Shown piece by piece: positions 52,315-61,400 of a stretch of DNA of 64,000 nt. The DNA lies in NCBI GenBank assembly GCA_020161065.1, contig JAIUPH010000009.1, positions 1-64,000 of the forward strand, given 5' to 3'. The notes beneath the pieces are model-generated. The model saw only the letters and a list, made by a program, of their open reading frames with translations. It was not told the DNA's origin and did no database searches. Made by a program: the position numbers and the translations under genes. The DNA is from Pseudomonadota bacterium (GTDB lineage Bacteria > Pseudomonadota > Gammaproteobacteria > Burkholderiales > Burkholderiaceae_C). Positions within the stretch are counted from its first letter, which is position 1, and each line of letters starts with the position of its first letter.

Positions 52315-53219
52315 ACCAGCGCCCCCCCGCCGAGCTGACCGCCCGCAACTTCCCCAGCGCCGAGGCCGAGGCCCGCCAGCAGGCCGACACCGAACGTTAT
52401 GCCGGGCCCGACAGCGCCTATCGCCTGGCCTTCACCGACACCGAATTCCTGCTGCGCGAAGAGCTGCGGCCGGTGCGCATGCAGCTCGAGCTGCTCAAGC
52501 CCGAGCTCATCCAGCAGGAGCAAGGCATCCGCTCGACCATCGTGATCTACGGCAGCGCGCGCATCCCCGCGCCCGAGGTGGCGGCGCAGGAGCTGGAGGC
52601 CGCGCGCGAGAGCGGCGACGCCGCCGCCCTGCGCCGCGCCGAGACCGCGCTGGCGATGAGCCGCTACTACGACGAGGCGCGGCGCTTCGCGGCGCTGGTC
52701 ACCACCCGCTCGCGCGCCTACCGCACGCCGATCTACGTGGTCACCGGCGGCGGCCCCGGCATCATGGAAGCCGGCAACCGCGGCGCCTACGAAGTGGGCG
52801 GCAAGAGCATCGGGCTGAACATCGTGCTGCCGCACGAGCAGGCGCCCAACCCCTACATCACGCCGCAGCTGTGCTTCCAGTTCCACTACTTCGCGCTGCG
52901 CAAGATGCACTTCGTGATGCGCAGCATCGCGCTGGTGTGCTTTCCCGGCGGCTTCGGCACGCTCGACGAACTGTTCGAGACCATGACCCTGGTGCAGACC
53001 GGCAAGAGCCGGCGCCGCCCCATCCTGCTGTTCGGCCGCGCCTTCTGGGATCGGCTGATCAACTTCCAGCACCTCGTCGACACGGGGATGATCAGCGCCG
53101 GCGACCTCGAGCTGTTCCACTTCGTCGAGACCGCCGAAGAGGCCTGGGACCGGCTGGCCGAGCACTACGGCTTCGAGGCCATGCCCGACGACGACAAGGA
53201 GTTTGCCGAAGATGCCTGA
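52311..53219 (+). CDS. LOG-family Rossmann protein (cytokinin riboside phosphoribohydrolase-like)
   Basis: A 302-residue member of the LOG/TIGR00730 family, often mis-called lysine decarboxylase. VIYGSARIPAPE, YVVTGGGPGIMEAGNRGA and the hallmark FPGGFGTLDELFE (PGGxGTxxE) form the active site that splits nucleoside 5'-monophosphates into base and ribose 5-phosphate. The extra N-terminal roughly 75 residues and C-terminal helix make it longer than classical LOG proteins. It overlaps moeB at its start and the arginase at its end (8 bases), so the three genes form a translationally coupled operon. Confidence 0.86.
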   Translation: MNQRPPAELTARNFPSAEAEARQQADTERYAGPDSAYRLAFTDTEFLLREELRPVRMQLELLKPELIQQEQGIRSTIVIYGSARIPAPEVAAQELEAARESGDAAALRRAETALAMSRYYDEARRFAALVTTRSRAYRTPIYVVTGGGPGIMEAGNRGAYEVGGKSIGLNIVLPHEQAPNPYITPQLCFQFHYFALRKMHFVMRSIALVCFPGGFGTLDELFETMTLVQTGKSRRRPILLFGRAFWDRLINFQHLVDTGMISAGDLELFHFVETAEEAWDRLAEHYGFEAMPDDDKEFAEDA

Positions 53220-54138
53220 CAAGCCCGCGGTCAGCCTGATCGGCGCGCCCACCGACATCGGCGCCGGCGCCCGCGGCGCCAGCATGGGCCCCGAGGCCTT
53301 GCGCGTGGCCGGGTTGCAGGCCGCGCTGCAAGGCCATGGCCTGGAAGTGGCCGACCGCGGCAACCTCAGTGGCCCCGCCAACCCCTGGCTGCCGCCGGTG
53401 GACGGCTACCGCCACCTGGCCGAGGTGGTGGCCTGGAACCAGGCCGTGCACGACGCGGTGGGCGCCGAACTGGACTTGGGCCGCCTGCCCATCCTGCTGG
53501 GCGGCGACCACAGCCTGGGCATCGGCAGCATCAGCGCCGTGGCGCGCCACTGCCGCGCCACCGGCCGCAAGCTGCGCGTGCTGTGGCTGGACGCGCACGC
53601 CGACTTCAACACCAGCGCGCTGACGCCCAGCGGCAACCTCCACGGCATGCCGGTGGCCTGCCTGTGCGGCCACGGCCCCGAGCCGCTGGTGCGCATGGCC
53701 GGCGCCGTGCCCGCCATCAGCCCCAAGGCCGTGCGGCAGATCGGCATCCGCAGCGTGGACCCCGGCGAGAAGCGCCTGGTCCACCAGATGGGCCTGGAAG
53801 TCTTCGACATGCGCTACATCGACGAGATGGGCATGCGCCACACGATGGAGCTGGCGCTGGCCACGCTGGACGCCAACACCCATCTGCACGTGAGCTTCGA
53901 CGTCGACTTCCTCGACCCCGAGATCGCCCCCGGCGTCGACACCACCATCCCCGGCGGCCCCACCTACCGCGAAGCGCAGCTGTGCATGGAGATGATCGCC
54001 GACACCGGCCGCCTGGCCAGCCTGGACGTGATGGAACTGAACCCCGCGCTCGACGTGCGCAACAAGACGGCGGTGCTGGCGGTGGATTTGATCGAGAGTT
54101 TGTTCGGGAAGAGCACGCTGATGCGCGAGCGGGCCTGA
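53212..54138 (+). CDS. rocF: Arginase (ureohydrolase family)
   Basis: A 308-residue arginase that hydrolyses L-arginine to ornithine and urea. The two-manganese site is intact: GGDHSLGIG, WLDAHADFN and SFDVDFLDP contribute the His and Asp ligands, and SGNLHGMPVA gives the substrate-binding loop. EVMELNP is represented by LDVMELNPALD at the C-terminal edge of the site. The ATG at 53212 overlaps the LOG gene by 8 bases; a TTG at 53203 is a less likely start. Agmatinase or formimidoglutamase are excluded by the overall pattern only tentatively. Confidence 0.87.
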   Translation: MPDKPAVSLIGAPTDIGAGARGASMGPEALRVAGLQAALQGHGLEVADRGNLSGPANPWLPPVDGYRHLAEVVAWNQAVHDAVGAELDLGRLPILLGGDHSLGIGSISAVARHCRATGRKLRVLWLDAHADFNTSALTPSGNLHGMPVACLCGHGPEPLVRMAGAVPAISPKAVRQIGIRSVDPGEKRLVHQMGLEVFDMRYIDEMGMRHTMELALATLDANTHLHVSFDVDFLDPEIAPGVDTTIPGGPTYREAQLCMEMIADTGRLASLDVMELNPALDVRNKTAVLAVDLIESLFGKSTLMRERA

Positions 54139-54190
54139 GGCGCAGCGCCGATCGATTGCGCGTCCACGACGGATGCTACGGATCGATCAA

Positions 54191-54262
54191 TCACCGTCCA
54201 CGCACCTTCTCCTGGGCACGCAGGTGCACCAGCGTCTTCAGGACCAGTTCTACGGCTTCGCG
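54191..54262 (-). pseudogene. VapB-like (DUF2191) antitoxin C-terminal remnant
   Basis: On the minus strand, this stretch encodes REAVELVLKTLVHLRAQE followed by KVRGR and a stop. It resembles, from memory, the helix that VapB/DUF2191 antitoxins carry after their ribbon-helix-helix domain, where the text usually reads like KREAVE-LKTLL-L-QQE. The N-terminal domain is missing, the usual C-terminal tail is cut by the TGA at 54191-54193, and no PIN toxin gene is next to it. The end of the DUF3037 gene overlaps it in another frame. Chance resemblance is possible. Confidence 0.35.
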
Positions 54263-54651
54263 CTCGGCCTCCGCACCACCCGCTGCAGCAGGCGCTCCAG
54301 CGCCGCCGCCGGGTCGCTGCTGCGGCCGGTGTGCACCGGCGAGACCTGGATGCTGGTGCTGCGGGGGGCGACCAGCCAGTCGAAGCGTTCGCGCATCGAC
54401 AGGCGGCCGATCGGTCCGGCGGCGTCGCCGCCGGCGCAGATGGCGGGGATGGCGGCCAGCGCGCCGCGCAGGGCGTCGACGTCGGCGGCGGGGTTCAGCG
54501 CGCGCAGCCGCGCTTCGTCGAGTTCGATGCGGGCGTCGAGGAAGCCGCGCGCCATGCAGGCGACGATGACGCCGGCGTTGACGAACTCGGCGCGCTGCAC
54601 GTCGGGCACCACGCGCACCACGGCGTAGTCATAGGTGCAGGGATCGGGCAC
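54250..54651 (-). CDS. DUF3037 family protein
   Basis: A 133-residue DUF3037 protein. The start YDYAVVRVVPDVQRAEFVNAGVIVACMARGFLDARI is characteristic, and FDWLVAPRSTSIQVSPVHTGRSSDP is the family C-terminal core. Its biochemical role is unknown. It is repeatedly found beside HipA-like kinases, as here, and probably works with or is modified by the kinase. The GTG at 54651 is chosen because a perfect AGGAGG lies six bases upstream (54658-54663); a TTG at 54669 is an alternative. The start lies inside the end of the kinase gene. The C-terminal RRPSAKP runs into the antitoxin-like remnant. Confidence 0.8.
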   Translation of the reverse strand: MPDPCTYDYAVVRVVPDVQRAEFVNAGVIVACMARGFLDARIELDEARLRALNPAADVDALRGALAAIPAICAGGDAAGPIGRLSMRERFDWLVAPRSTSIQVSPVHTGRSSDPAAALERLLQRVVRRPSAKP

Positions 54652-55405
54652 GCAAGGCCTCCTCTGCAAAGGCGCGCGGCGCCTGCAGGCGCTGCTGCAG
54701 GTAGTGCCGATAGGCGGCGCGCTGCGCGGCCGGGGTGGCGAACAGCGGGTGCGCGTCCAGCCAGTCGTCGGGCACGAGGTCGACGATGCTGCCGATCACT
54801 TCGGGCGTCAGCCGCGCGGGCAGTTCCGCATCGACTTCGGCAAGCTGGTCGGCCGCGCCCAGCAGCACATGGTCGCGGATGGGCGCGAAAGGCCGCGTCG
54901 CGCGCTCCAGCGCGCCGTCCCACTGGTGGTGGAAGATCAGCGCGGCGCCATGGTCGATCAGCCAGGGCTGGCGGTGCCAGACCAGCAGGTTGCTGTTGCG
55001 CGGCGTGCGGTCGACGTTGGACACCAGCGCGTCGAACCAGACGATGGCCGAGGCCAGCCGCGCGTCGGGCCGGTGCACCAGCGGGTCGAAGGCGACCGCG
55101 CCGGGCAGGTAGTCGAGCGCCAGGTTGAGGCCGGCGCTGGCGCGGATGAGGTCCTGGATCTCGGGGTCGGGCTCGGTGCGCGCCAGCGCGGCGTCGAGTT
55201 CGATGAACACGATCTCGGGCACCGGCAGGCCGAGCGCGCGCGCCAGTTCGCCGGCGATCAGCTCGGCCACCAGCGCCCGCCGGCCCTGGCCGGCGCCGCG
55301 AAACTTCAGCACGTACAAGCCGTCGTCGTCGGCCTCGACCAGCGCCGGCAGCGAGCCGCCTTCGCGCAGCGGCGTGACGTAGCGGGTGGCGGTGACCGTT
55401 CTCAT
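54629..55405 (-). CDS. HipA-like kinase domain protein
   Basis: A 258-residue protein with the HipA-like kinase fold, shorter than HipA (about 440). GLYVLKFRGAGQGRRALVAELIAGELARALG holds the likely ATP-binding lysine and helix, FDALVSNVDRTPRNSNLLV is the catalytic-loop equivalent (Asp and Asn residues), and WLIDHGAALIF is the metal-binding DxG segment. No HipB-like antitoxin gene is adjacent; its partner is DUF3037, with overlapping genes. The substrate is unknown: a tRNA synthetase is known for HipA itself but cannot be assumed here. A toxin, regulator or defence role is possible. Confidence 0.8.
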   Translation of the reverse strand: MRTVTATRYVTPLREGGSLPALVEADDDGLYVLKFRGAGQGRRALVAELIAGELARALGLPVPEIVFIELDAALARTEPDPEIQDLIRASAGLNLALDYLPGAVAFDPLVHRPDARLASAIVWFDALVSNVDRTPRNSNLLVWHRQPWLIDHGAALIFHHQWDGALERATRPFAPIRDHVLLGAADQLAEVDAELPARLTPEVIGSIVDLVPDDWLDAHPLFATPAAQRAAYRHYLQQRLQAPRAFAEEALRARSLHL

Positions 55406-55440
55406 CGGCGCGGGTTCACCGCCGATTGTGACGGCTCGAT

Positions 55441-55472
55441 CGGCGCGCGGCCCGCGCGTCGCGGGCGCGCCG
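55441..55472 (-). terminator. GC-rich hairpin after the DUF883 gene
   Basis: CGGCGCGC (55441-55448) pairs with GCGCGCCG (55465-55472), and an inner CCGCG-CGT-CGCGG stem stacks within it. It lies just beyond the DUF883 stop, before the kinase gene. A T-run is lacking. Confidence 0.45.
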
Positions 55473-55481
55473 GCCGCGCGT

Positions 55482-55793
55482 TCAGCGACGGCTCATCAAC
55501 AGCCCGACCACCAAGCCGACGCCGGCACCGATGGCCAGCGATTGCCAGGGGTTGTCGTGCACGTAGTCGTCGGCGGCCTCGCCGGCGGCGCGCGCCTTGT
55601 CGGCGGCGGTGGCCTGCAGCGCCTGCAGGCGCAGCTTGGCGTCGGCCATGCGCTGCTGCAGGCGGTCGCGCACACTGCCGGCCTTCTCGCCCATCTCGCC
55701 GGCGGTGAGCTTGAGCAGCTCTTCGGCATCGGCGATCACCTGGCGCAGGTCCGCCATCAGCTTGTCTCTCTGGGCGACGGTGAGTTCGGTCAT
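55482..55793 (-). CDS. DUF883 (ElaB/YqjD-like) membrane-anchored protein
   Basis: A 103-residue protein with a long amphipathic, coiled-coil-prone helix (about 5-75) and one C-terminal membrane helix (WQSLAIGAGVGLVVGLLM) ending in SRR, matching the ElaB/YqjD/YgaM family. These proteins sit in the inner membrane, bind ribosomes and are induced by stress or stationary phase. AGGAGG lies six bases before the ATG at 55793. It is transcribed ahead of the HipA-like kinase with a 76-base gap containing a hairpin, so it is probably monocistronic. Confidence 0.85.
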   Translation of the reverse strand: MTELTVAQRDKLMADLRQVIADAEELLKLTAGEMGEKAGSVRDRLQQRMADAKLRLQALQATAADKARAAGEAADDYVHDNPWQSLAIGAGVGLVVGLLMSRR

Positions 55794-55905
55794 GCAAGGC
55801 CTCCTGTGGGTTGACGTGAATGCGCCGACCGTACCACTGCCGCCGGTGAACACCAACAACAACGGCGTCGGCGCAGGGGCTGTTGGCCGGCGGTGCGCGA
55901 GCCGA

Positions 55906-58338
55906 TCAGCCCGTCCAGCGATCGTAAGCCCGCGCCGGCAGCGGCTGGCCCCACAGGTCCACCGCGACCGGCGTGCCCTGGTGGACGCGCAGCGCCGCCT
56001 CGCCGCGGGCGTAGGCCAGGCCGATGCAGCGGCCGGCGCGCCAGCCCCAGCCGGCGGAACTGAGTTCGCCCACCGGCCGGCCGTCGACCAGCAGCGTCTC
56101 GCCGCCCCACACGTAGGGCGCGGCATCGTCCAGCACCACGGTCAGCAGCTTCTTCTTCAGCGGCTGGCCTTGCGCGGCCAGCAGCGCGCCGCGGCCGATG
56201 AAGTCGCAGCCCTTGTCGAGCTTGACGCCGGCCAGCAGCCCGGCTTCGAACGGCGTTTCATCGGGGCCCAGCTCGGCGCCCCAGGCGCGGCGGCCGGCCT
56301 CGATGCGCAGCGCGTCCAGCGCGTAGTAGCCGGCGTCGCGCAGGCCGAGGTCCGCGCCGGCCTCGCCCAGCGCGTGCTCGACGTGGCGCGCCATCTCCAC
56401 TGGCACGTACAGCTCGTAGCCGGGGCCGCCGACATAGGCCATGCGCGCGGCGCGCACGCGGGCGTGGCCGAGGTCGATCTCGGCCGTGTGGCTGAAGGGC
56501 AGCGCCTGCGGCGACAACTCGTCGGGGCTGACGCGCGCCAGCAGCTCGCGCGACTTCGGCCCCATCAGCGATAGCACGCACCACTGCGCGCTGACGTCGC
56601 CGAGCACGGCGAACTCGTGCTCGCCGATGTGGCGCGTGATCCAGTCGGCATCGCGCACCGGCTGCGCCGAGCCGGTGACCAGCCAGAAGCGGTCGGCGGC
56701 CAGGCGAATCACCGTCAGGTCGCTTTCGAAGCCGCCGCGTTCGTTGAGCAGCGCCGTGTAGACCATGCGGCCCACGGCCACGTCGATGTCGTTGGCGCAC
56801 AGCCGCTGCAGCACGGCCAGCGCGTCGCGGCCCTGCAGCAGCAGCTTGCCGAAGCTGGTCTGGTCGTACAGCGCCACGGCCTCGCGCGTGGCGCGCTGCT
56901 CGTCGATCATCCAGTCCAGCCAGCCGGGGCGGCCCAGCGTGTCGGCCGGCCGCGCGGCAGCGGCCGGGCGGAAGTAGTTGGCGCGCTCCCAGCCGTTCTT
57001 GGCGCCGAACTCGGCGCAGCGGACGACACCGTCGGCCGCCGGCCGTCCGGCGGCCAGCCGGTCGTACAGCGGCGAGGTGCGCAGCGGCCGCGCGCTTTGC
57101 AGCTCCTGCCGCGGCCAGCGCATCGCGTAGTGCAGGCCCAGCGTCTCGGCGGTGCGCTCGGCCAGCGCGCGGCGGTTGGCGCTGTAGGCGCCGAAGCGGC
57201 GGATGTCCACCTCCCACAGGTCCTGCGGCGCCTGGCCGCCGGCAATCCATTCGGCCGTCAACCGCCCGGCGCCGCCGCTGTTGGCGATGCCGGCCGAGTT
57301 GAAGCCGGCGCAAATGAAGTAACGCCTTAGCTCGGGGGCCTCGCCGAGGATGAAGTTGCCGTCGGGCGTGAAGCTCTCGGGGCCGTTGAGCAGCATCTTG
57401 ACCTTCGCCGTCTCCAGGCAGGGCGTGCGGTGGATGGCATTGGTCATCAGCGGCTCGAACTGCTCCCAGTCCTCGTCGAGCAGCTGGAACTGGAAGGTGG
57501 CCGGGATCGGGTCCACCCGCCAGGGCTTGGCCAGCGGCTCGAAGCCGCCCATCAGCAACCCGCCCACTTCTTCCTTGTAGTAGATGTGGCCGTCGGGGTC
57601 GCGCATCACCGGCAGCATGGGGTGCACGCCTTCGACGCGGTCGGTGACGATGTAGAAATGCTCGGCCGGATACAGCGGCACGTTGACGCCGGCCAGCCGC
57701 CCGAACTGCCGCGCCCACTGGCCGGCGCAGTTGACCACCGTCTCGCAGCGCACCGTGCCCTGCGCCGTCTGCACGCCGACCGCGCGGCCGTGCGCCTGCA
57801 GCACGCCGGTGACCTCCACGCCTTCCAGCAGCTTGGCGCCGCGCTGGCGCGCTCCCTTGGCCAGGCTCATGCACAGGTCGGCCGGGTTGGCCTTGCCGTC
57901 ACCGGGGATCCAGATCGCGCCTTGCAGGTCGTCGGTGCGCATCGGCGGGAAGCGGTCGCCGGCCTCGCGCGGGCTGATCAACTGCACCTCCACGCCGAAG
58001 CTGCGCGCCAGCGCGGCCTGCTTGCGCAGCACCTGCATGCGCTCGGGCGTGCGCGCCACGTTGACGCTGCCGCAGGCCTTCCAGCCGGTGGCCAGGCCGG
58101 TCTCGGCCTCCAGCGTCTGGTACAGCTCGATGCCGTACTTGGACATCTGGGTCATGCTGCGGTTGGGCCGCATCTGGCCGACCAGCCCGGCGGCGTGCCA
58201 GGTGGTGCCGCTGGTGAGGCGGCCCTGCTCCAGCAGCAGCACGTCGGTGATGCCGAGCTTCGTGAGGTGGTAGGCGGTGGAACAACCGGCGATGCCGCCA
58301 CCGACGATGACGACCTGGGCATGGGTGGGCAATGTCAT
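55906..58338 (-). CDS. FAD-dependent dehydrogenase with GcvT-like domain (dimethylglycine/sarcosine dehydrogenase type)
   Basis: An 810-residue two-domain enzyme. The N-terminal amine oxidase (DAO) domain begins VVIVGGGIAGCSTAYHL (GGGIAG at 13-18), has the covalent-flavin-type LTSGTTWHAAGLVG segment, and continues to about residue 430. The C-terminal half is a GcvT/aminomethyltransferase-like folate-binding domain (about 440-805) with YDQTSFGKLLLQG and GPGYELYVP. Such proteins oxidise N-methylated glycines or related amines and pass the C1 unit to tetrahydrofolate. The His after SGTTW that may carry FAD is present. It is divergent from the CHAT gene across 95 bases. The substrate is not determined. 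Confidence 0.85.
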   Translation of the reverse strand: MTLPTHAQVVIVGGGIAGCSTAYHLTKLGITDVLLLEQGRLTSGTTWHAAGLVGQMRPNRSMTQMSKYGIELYQTLEAETGLATGWKACGSVNVARTPERMQVLRKQAALARSFGVEVQLISPREAGDRFPPMRTDDLQGAIWIPGDGKANPADLCMSLAKGARQRGAKLLEGVEVTGVLQAHGRAVGVQTAQGTVRCETVVNCAGQWARQFGRLAGVNVPLYPAEHFYIVTDRVEGVHPMLPVMRDPDGHIYYKEEVGGLLMGGFEPLAKPWRVDPIPATFQFQLLDEDWEQFEPLMTNAIHRTPCLETAKVKMLLNGPESFTPDGNFILGEAPELRRYFICAGFNSAGIANSGGAGRLTAEWIAGGQAPQDLWEVDIRRFGAYSANRRALAERTAETLGLHYAMRWPRQELQSARPLRTSPLYDRLAAGRPAADGVVRCAEFGAKNGWERANYFRPAAAARPADTLGRPGWLDWMIDEQRATREAVALYDQTSFGKLLLQGRDALAVLQRLCANDIDVAVGRMVYTALLNERGGFESDLTVIRLAADRFWLVTGSAQPVRDADWITRHIGEHEFAVLGDVSAQWCVLSLMGPKSRELLARVSPDELSPQALPFSHTAEIDLGHARVRAARMAYVGGPGYELYVPVEMARHVEHALGEAGADLGLRDAGYYALDALRIEAGRRAWGAELGPDETPFEAGLLAGVKLDKGCDFIGRGALLAAQGQPLKKKLLTVVLDDAAPYVWGGETLLVDGRPVGELSSAGWGWRAGRCIGLAYARGEAALRVHQGTPVAVDLWGQPLPARAYDRWTG

Positions 58339-58433
58339 GCGCCACAGGCTAACCGATGCCGGGATCCGTACAGCAGGGGATGGCGGGCGCCGGCCCGGGG
58401 CGCTAGCGTTGGCGGCGCAACCGGAGCCCGGCC

Positions 58434-61400
58434 ATGGCGTCAACGACCGCAAAGCCCGTCTTCCAGTTTCTGGTGAACGGCACGCGCACCGACAGTGCCG
58501 ATGGCCGCTCGCAGCAGGTGCTCATCGGCGTCGGTGGTGGCGTCGGTACCGCCACCACCGGCGCCAGCCGCGCCGCCGGCAGCAGCGCGCCGCATCGGCT
58601 GACGGCGGTGGATGGCGAAGACGTGGTGCGCCTGCACATCGCCGGCGGCCCGGCGCTGCGGCTGCACCCGGCGCATGCGCAAGCGCTGCTGGCGCAAGCC
58701 GCCGGCACGCTGCCGCGGTCGGCCGGCGGCGGCGATGCTGCCAACGTGATCGAGGTGCCGGCGCAGATCGCGCTGCCCGACGCCGAAGCGGCGCGCGGCG
58801 TGGTCGGCCGCATCGTGCTGCGGGCCTTCGAGGTCTTCAAGCCCGACCTCGCCCAGGGTGCCGCGCTGGCGCTGGCCCGCAAGCTGGAAGCGCAGGTCTC
58901 GCCCGGCGTTCACGCGCTGCAGCCCGACGCCCTGGGCAGCCTGAAAGACCGCCCGCCGCTGGCCCAGGTGCCGGCTTCCGACAAGCCTTTGCTGGTGCTG
59001 GTGCACGGCACCTTCTCCAGCACCGCGGGCACCTTCAAGGCCTTGTGGCAGCAGCATCCCAGCCTGGTGCGCGACCTGTTCGGCCGCTACGGCCAGGTGC
59101 TGGCGCTGGAGCACCACAGCGTCACGCAGTCCCCGTTCGAGAATGCGGCCCGCCTGCTGCGCGCGCTGCCCGTCGGCGCCACGCTGCACCTGCTGACGCA
59201 TTCGCGCGGCGGCCTGGTGGCCGAGGTGCTGGCGCGCGCCATGCGGCAAGGCGGCGGCAAGGCCTTCGACGCCATCGACCTGCAACTGCTGGCCGGCCCC
59301 GAGCGCCAAGCCCTGCGCGCCGAACTGGCAGCGCTGAACGCGCTGATCGCCGAGAAGCGGCCGCGCGTCGAGCGCGTGCTGCGCGTGGCGGCGCCGGCGC
59401 GCGGCACGCTGCTGGCCTCCGGCCGGCTCGACGCCTACCTGGGCGTGCTGGAATGGGCGCTGCGCCTGGCCGAGCTGCCGGTGCTGCCCGAGCTGGTGAA
59501 CTTCGCCACCGCCGTGGCGCGCGAGCGCACCGACCCGCAGACGCTGCCGGGCCTGGAAGCCATGATCCCCGGCCGCCCCGTCTCACGGCTGCTGACGCGC
59601 GAAGACCTGGCGCTGGACAGCGAGCTGCGCGTGCTGGCCGGCGACATCCAGGGCGACTCGGTCCTCTCGTGGCTGAAGGTGCTGGCCACCGATGCCTTCT
59701 ACTGGACCAGCCACGACCTGGTGGTCAACACCGATTCGATGTACGGCGGCCAGGCGCGGCTGCGGCCGCCGCGCTTCGTGTTCGAGCGCGGGCCCGAGGT
59801 CAGCCACTTCCGCTACTTCAGCAACCCGAACAGCGCGCAGGCGGTGGCCGACGGCCTGCTGCTCGACGAGCCGCCGCGCTACCAGCCGATCGGCCCGCGC
59901 TCGTGGCAAGGCCAGGCCAGCGACGGCGTGCGCGCGAAGCGGCGGCCGCCGGTGGACACCAAGGCGCGGCCGGCGCTGTTCGTGCTGCCCGGCATCATGG
60001 GCAGCCACCTGGCGGTGGGTGCCGACGCCGATGCCAAGCGCATCTGGCTGTCGTACGGCGCCATCCTGCTGGGCCAGGTCGACGAGATCCGCTACCCCCA
60101 GGCGGTGACGGCGCAGGAGCCGATCGACGACTACTACGGCGAGCTGATCGCCGACCTGGCGGACGACTACGACGTCATCGCCTTCGCCTTCGACTGGCGC
60201 CAGCCCATCGAAGCCAGCGCCAAGGCGCTGGCCCAACGCCTGGACACGGCGATGGCCGACCGCGCCGCCAACAACCAGCCGGTGCGCGTGCTGGCGCATT
60301 CGATGGGCGGCCTGGTGATGCGCACGGTGCAACTCGTCGCCGCCGACGTGTGGAACCGCTTCATCCAACGCCCCGGCGCGCGCTTCGTGATGGCGGGCAC
60401 GCCCAACCGCGGCTCGTTCGCGCCGATGCTGGCCTTGGCGCGCCGCAACCCGCAGGTCAATCTGCTGGACCTGGCCGACACCTGCAACTCGTGGCGCCAG
60501 CTGCGCGAGATGATCGCCGCCTTCCCGGGGCTGATCCAGCTGCAGGCGCGCCAGGGCGGCGGGCTCGACCTGGCGCTGGCCGAAAGCTGGCAGCGCCTGT
60601 CGGCCTGGGACCTGGCCCACCCCGGCGCGCGCGAGCTGGTGGGCTCGGAGTTCGCCGTGCCGCAGCGCTCGGCCTGGGGCCTGCCGGCCGCCGAGGTGCT
60701 GGCGCAGATGGCCGCGCTGCGCAACGCGCTGGACGCTCAGCTCGAAGGTTATCAGTCGGCCACGCCCGAGCCGCGGGTGTGCCTGGTGGCCGGCCAGGCC
60801 GAGCAGACCGTGGTCGAACTGCGGCTGGACCCGCAAGGCCTGCAGTTCCTGGCCACCGCGGCCGGCGACGGCACCGTGAGCTGGGACTCGCTGCGCCTGC
60901 CCGGCGTGCCTTGCTGGCGCGCCGACGCCGAGCACGGCGACCTGCTGCGCGAGCGCGGCGCCTTCGCCGCCTACCGCGAACTGCTGGACCGCGGCGACAC
61001 CCAGGCGCTGCCGCGGCTGGAAGACAGCGCCACGCGCGACGGCCAGGCTGCCGCGCCTGCCGACAGCGGCCTGCGCCCCTGGCGCGAGCTGCGCCGCCCC
61101 TACGTGCCGACGCTGGCCGAAGTGGGCGACGCCGCGCTCGGCAGCGGCAACCAGCCGCCGGCGCCGCTGCACGCGCTGGCGCGCAACGGGCCCACGGTGG
61201 AGGTCTGCGTGCTCAACGACGACCTCACCCACGTGCGCGAGGGTCTGCTGGTCGGCCACTACCGGTCGGAGGCGCTGACCGGCGCCGAGAAGATCCTCGA
61301 CGCCTGGATCGGCGGCACCCTGTCGCGCGCGCTGGCGCTCGACAGCTACCCCAGCCAGCCGCAGCAGGTGCAGGTCTTTCCCAACCTGTCACGCAACCCG

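Noticed and set aside
54173-54628. Plus-strand open frame opposite the DUF3037 gene
   Set aside because: It has no family motif and is antisense to DUF3037, which has the characteristic YDYAVVRVVP start.
55482-56126. Extension of the DUF883 gene to a 214-residue protein
   Set aside because: The extra N-terminus is Arg/Ala-rich sequence lying over the 3' part of the neighbouring FAD enzyme gene; the ATG at 55793 has a perfect ribosome binding site.
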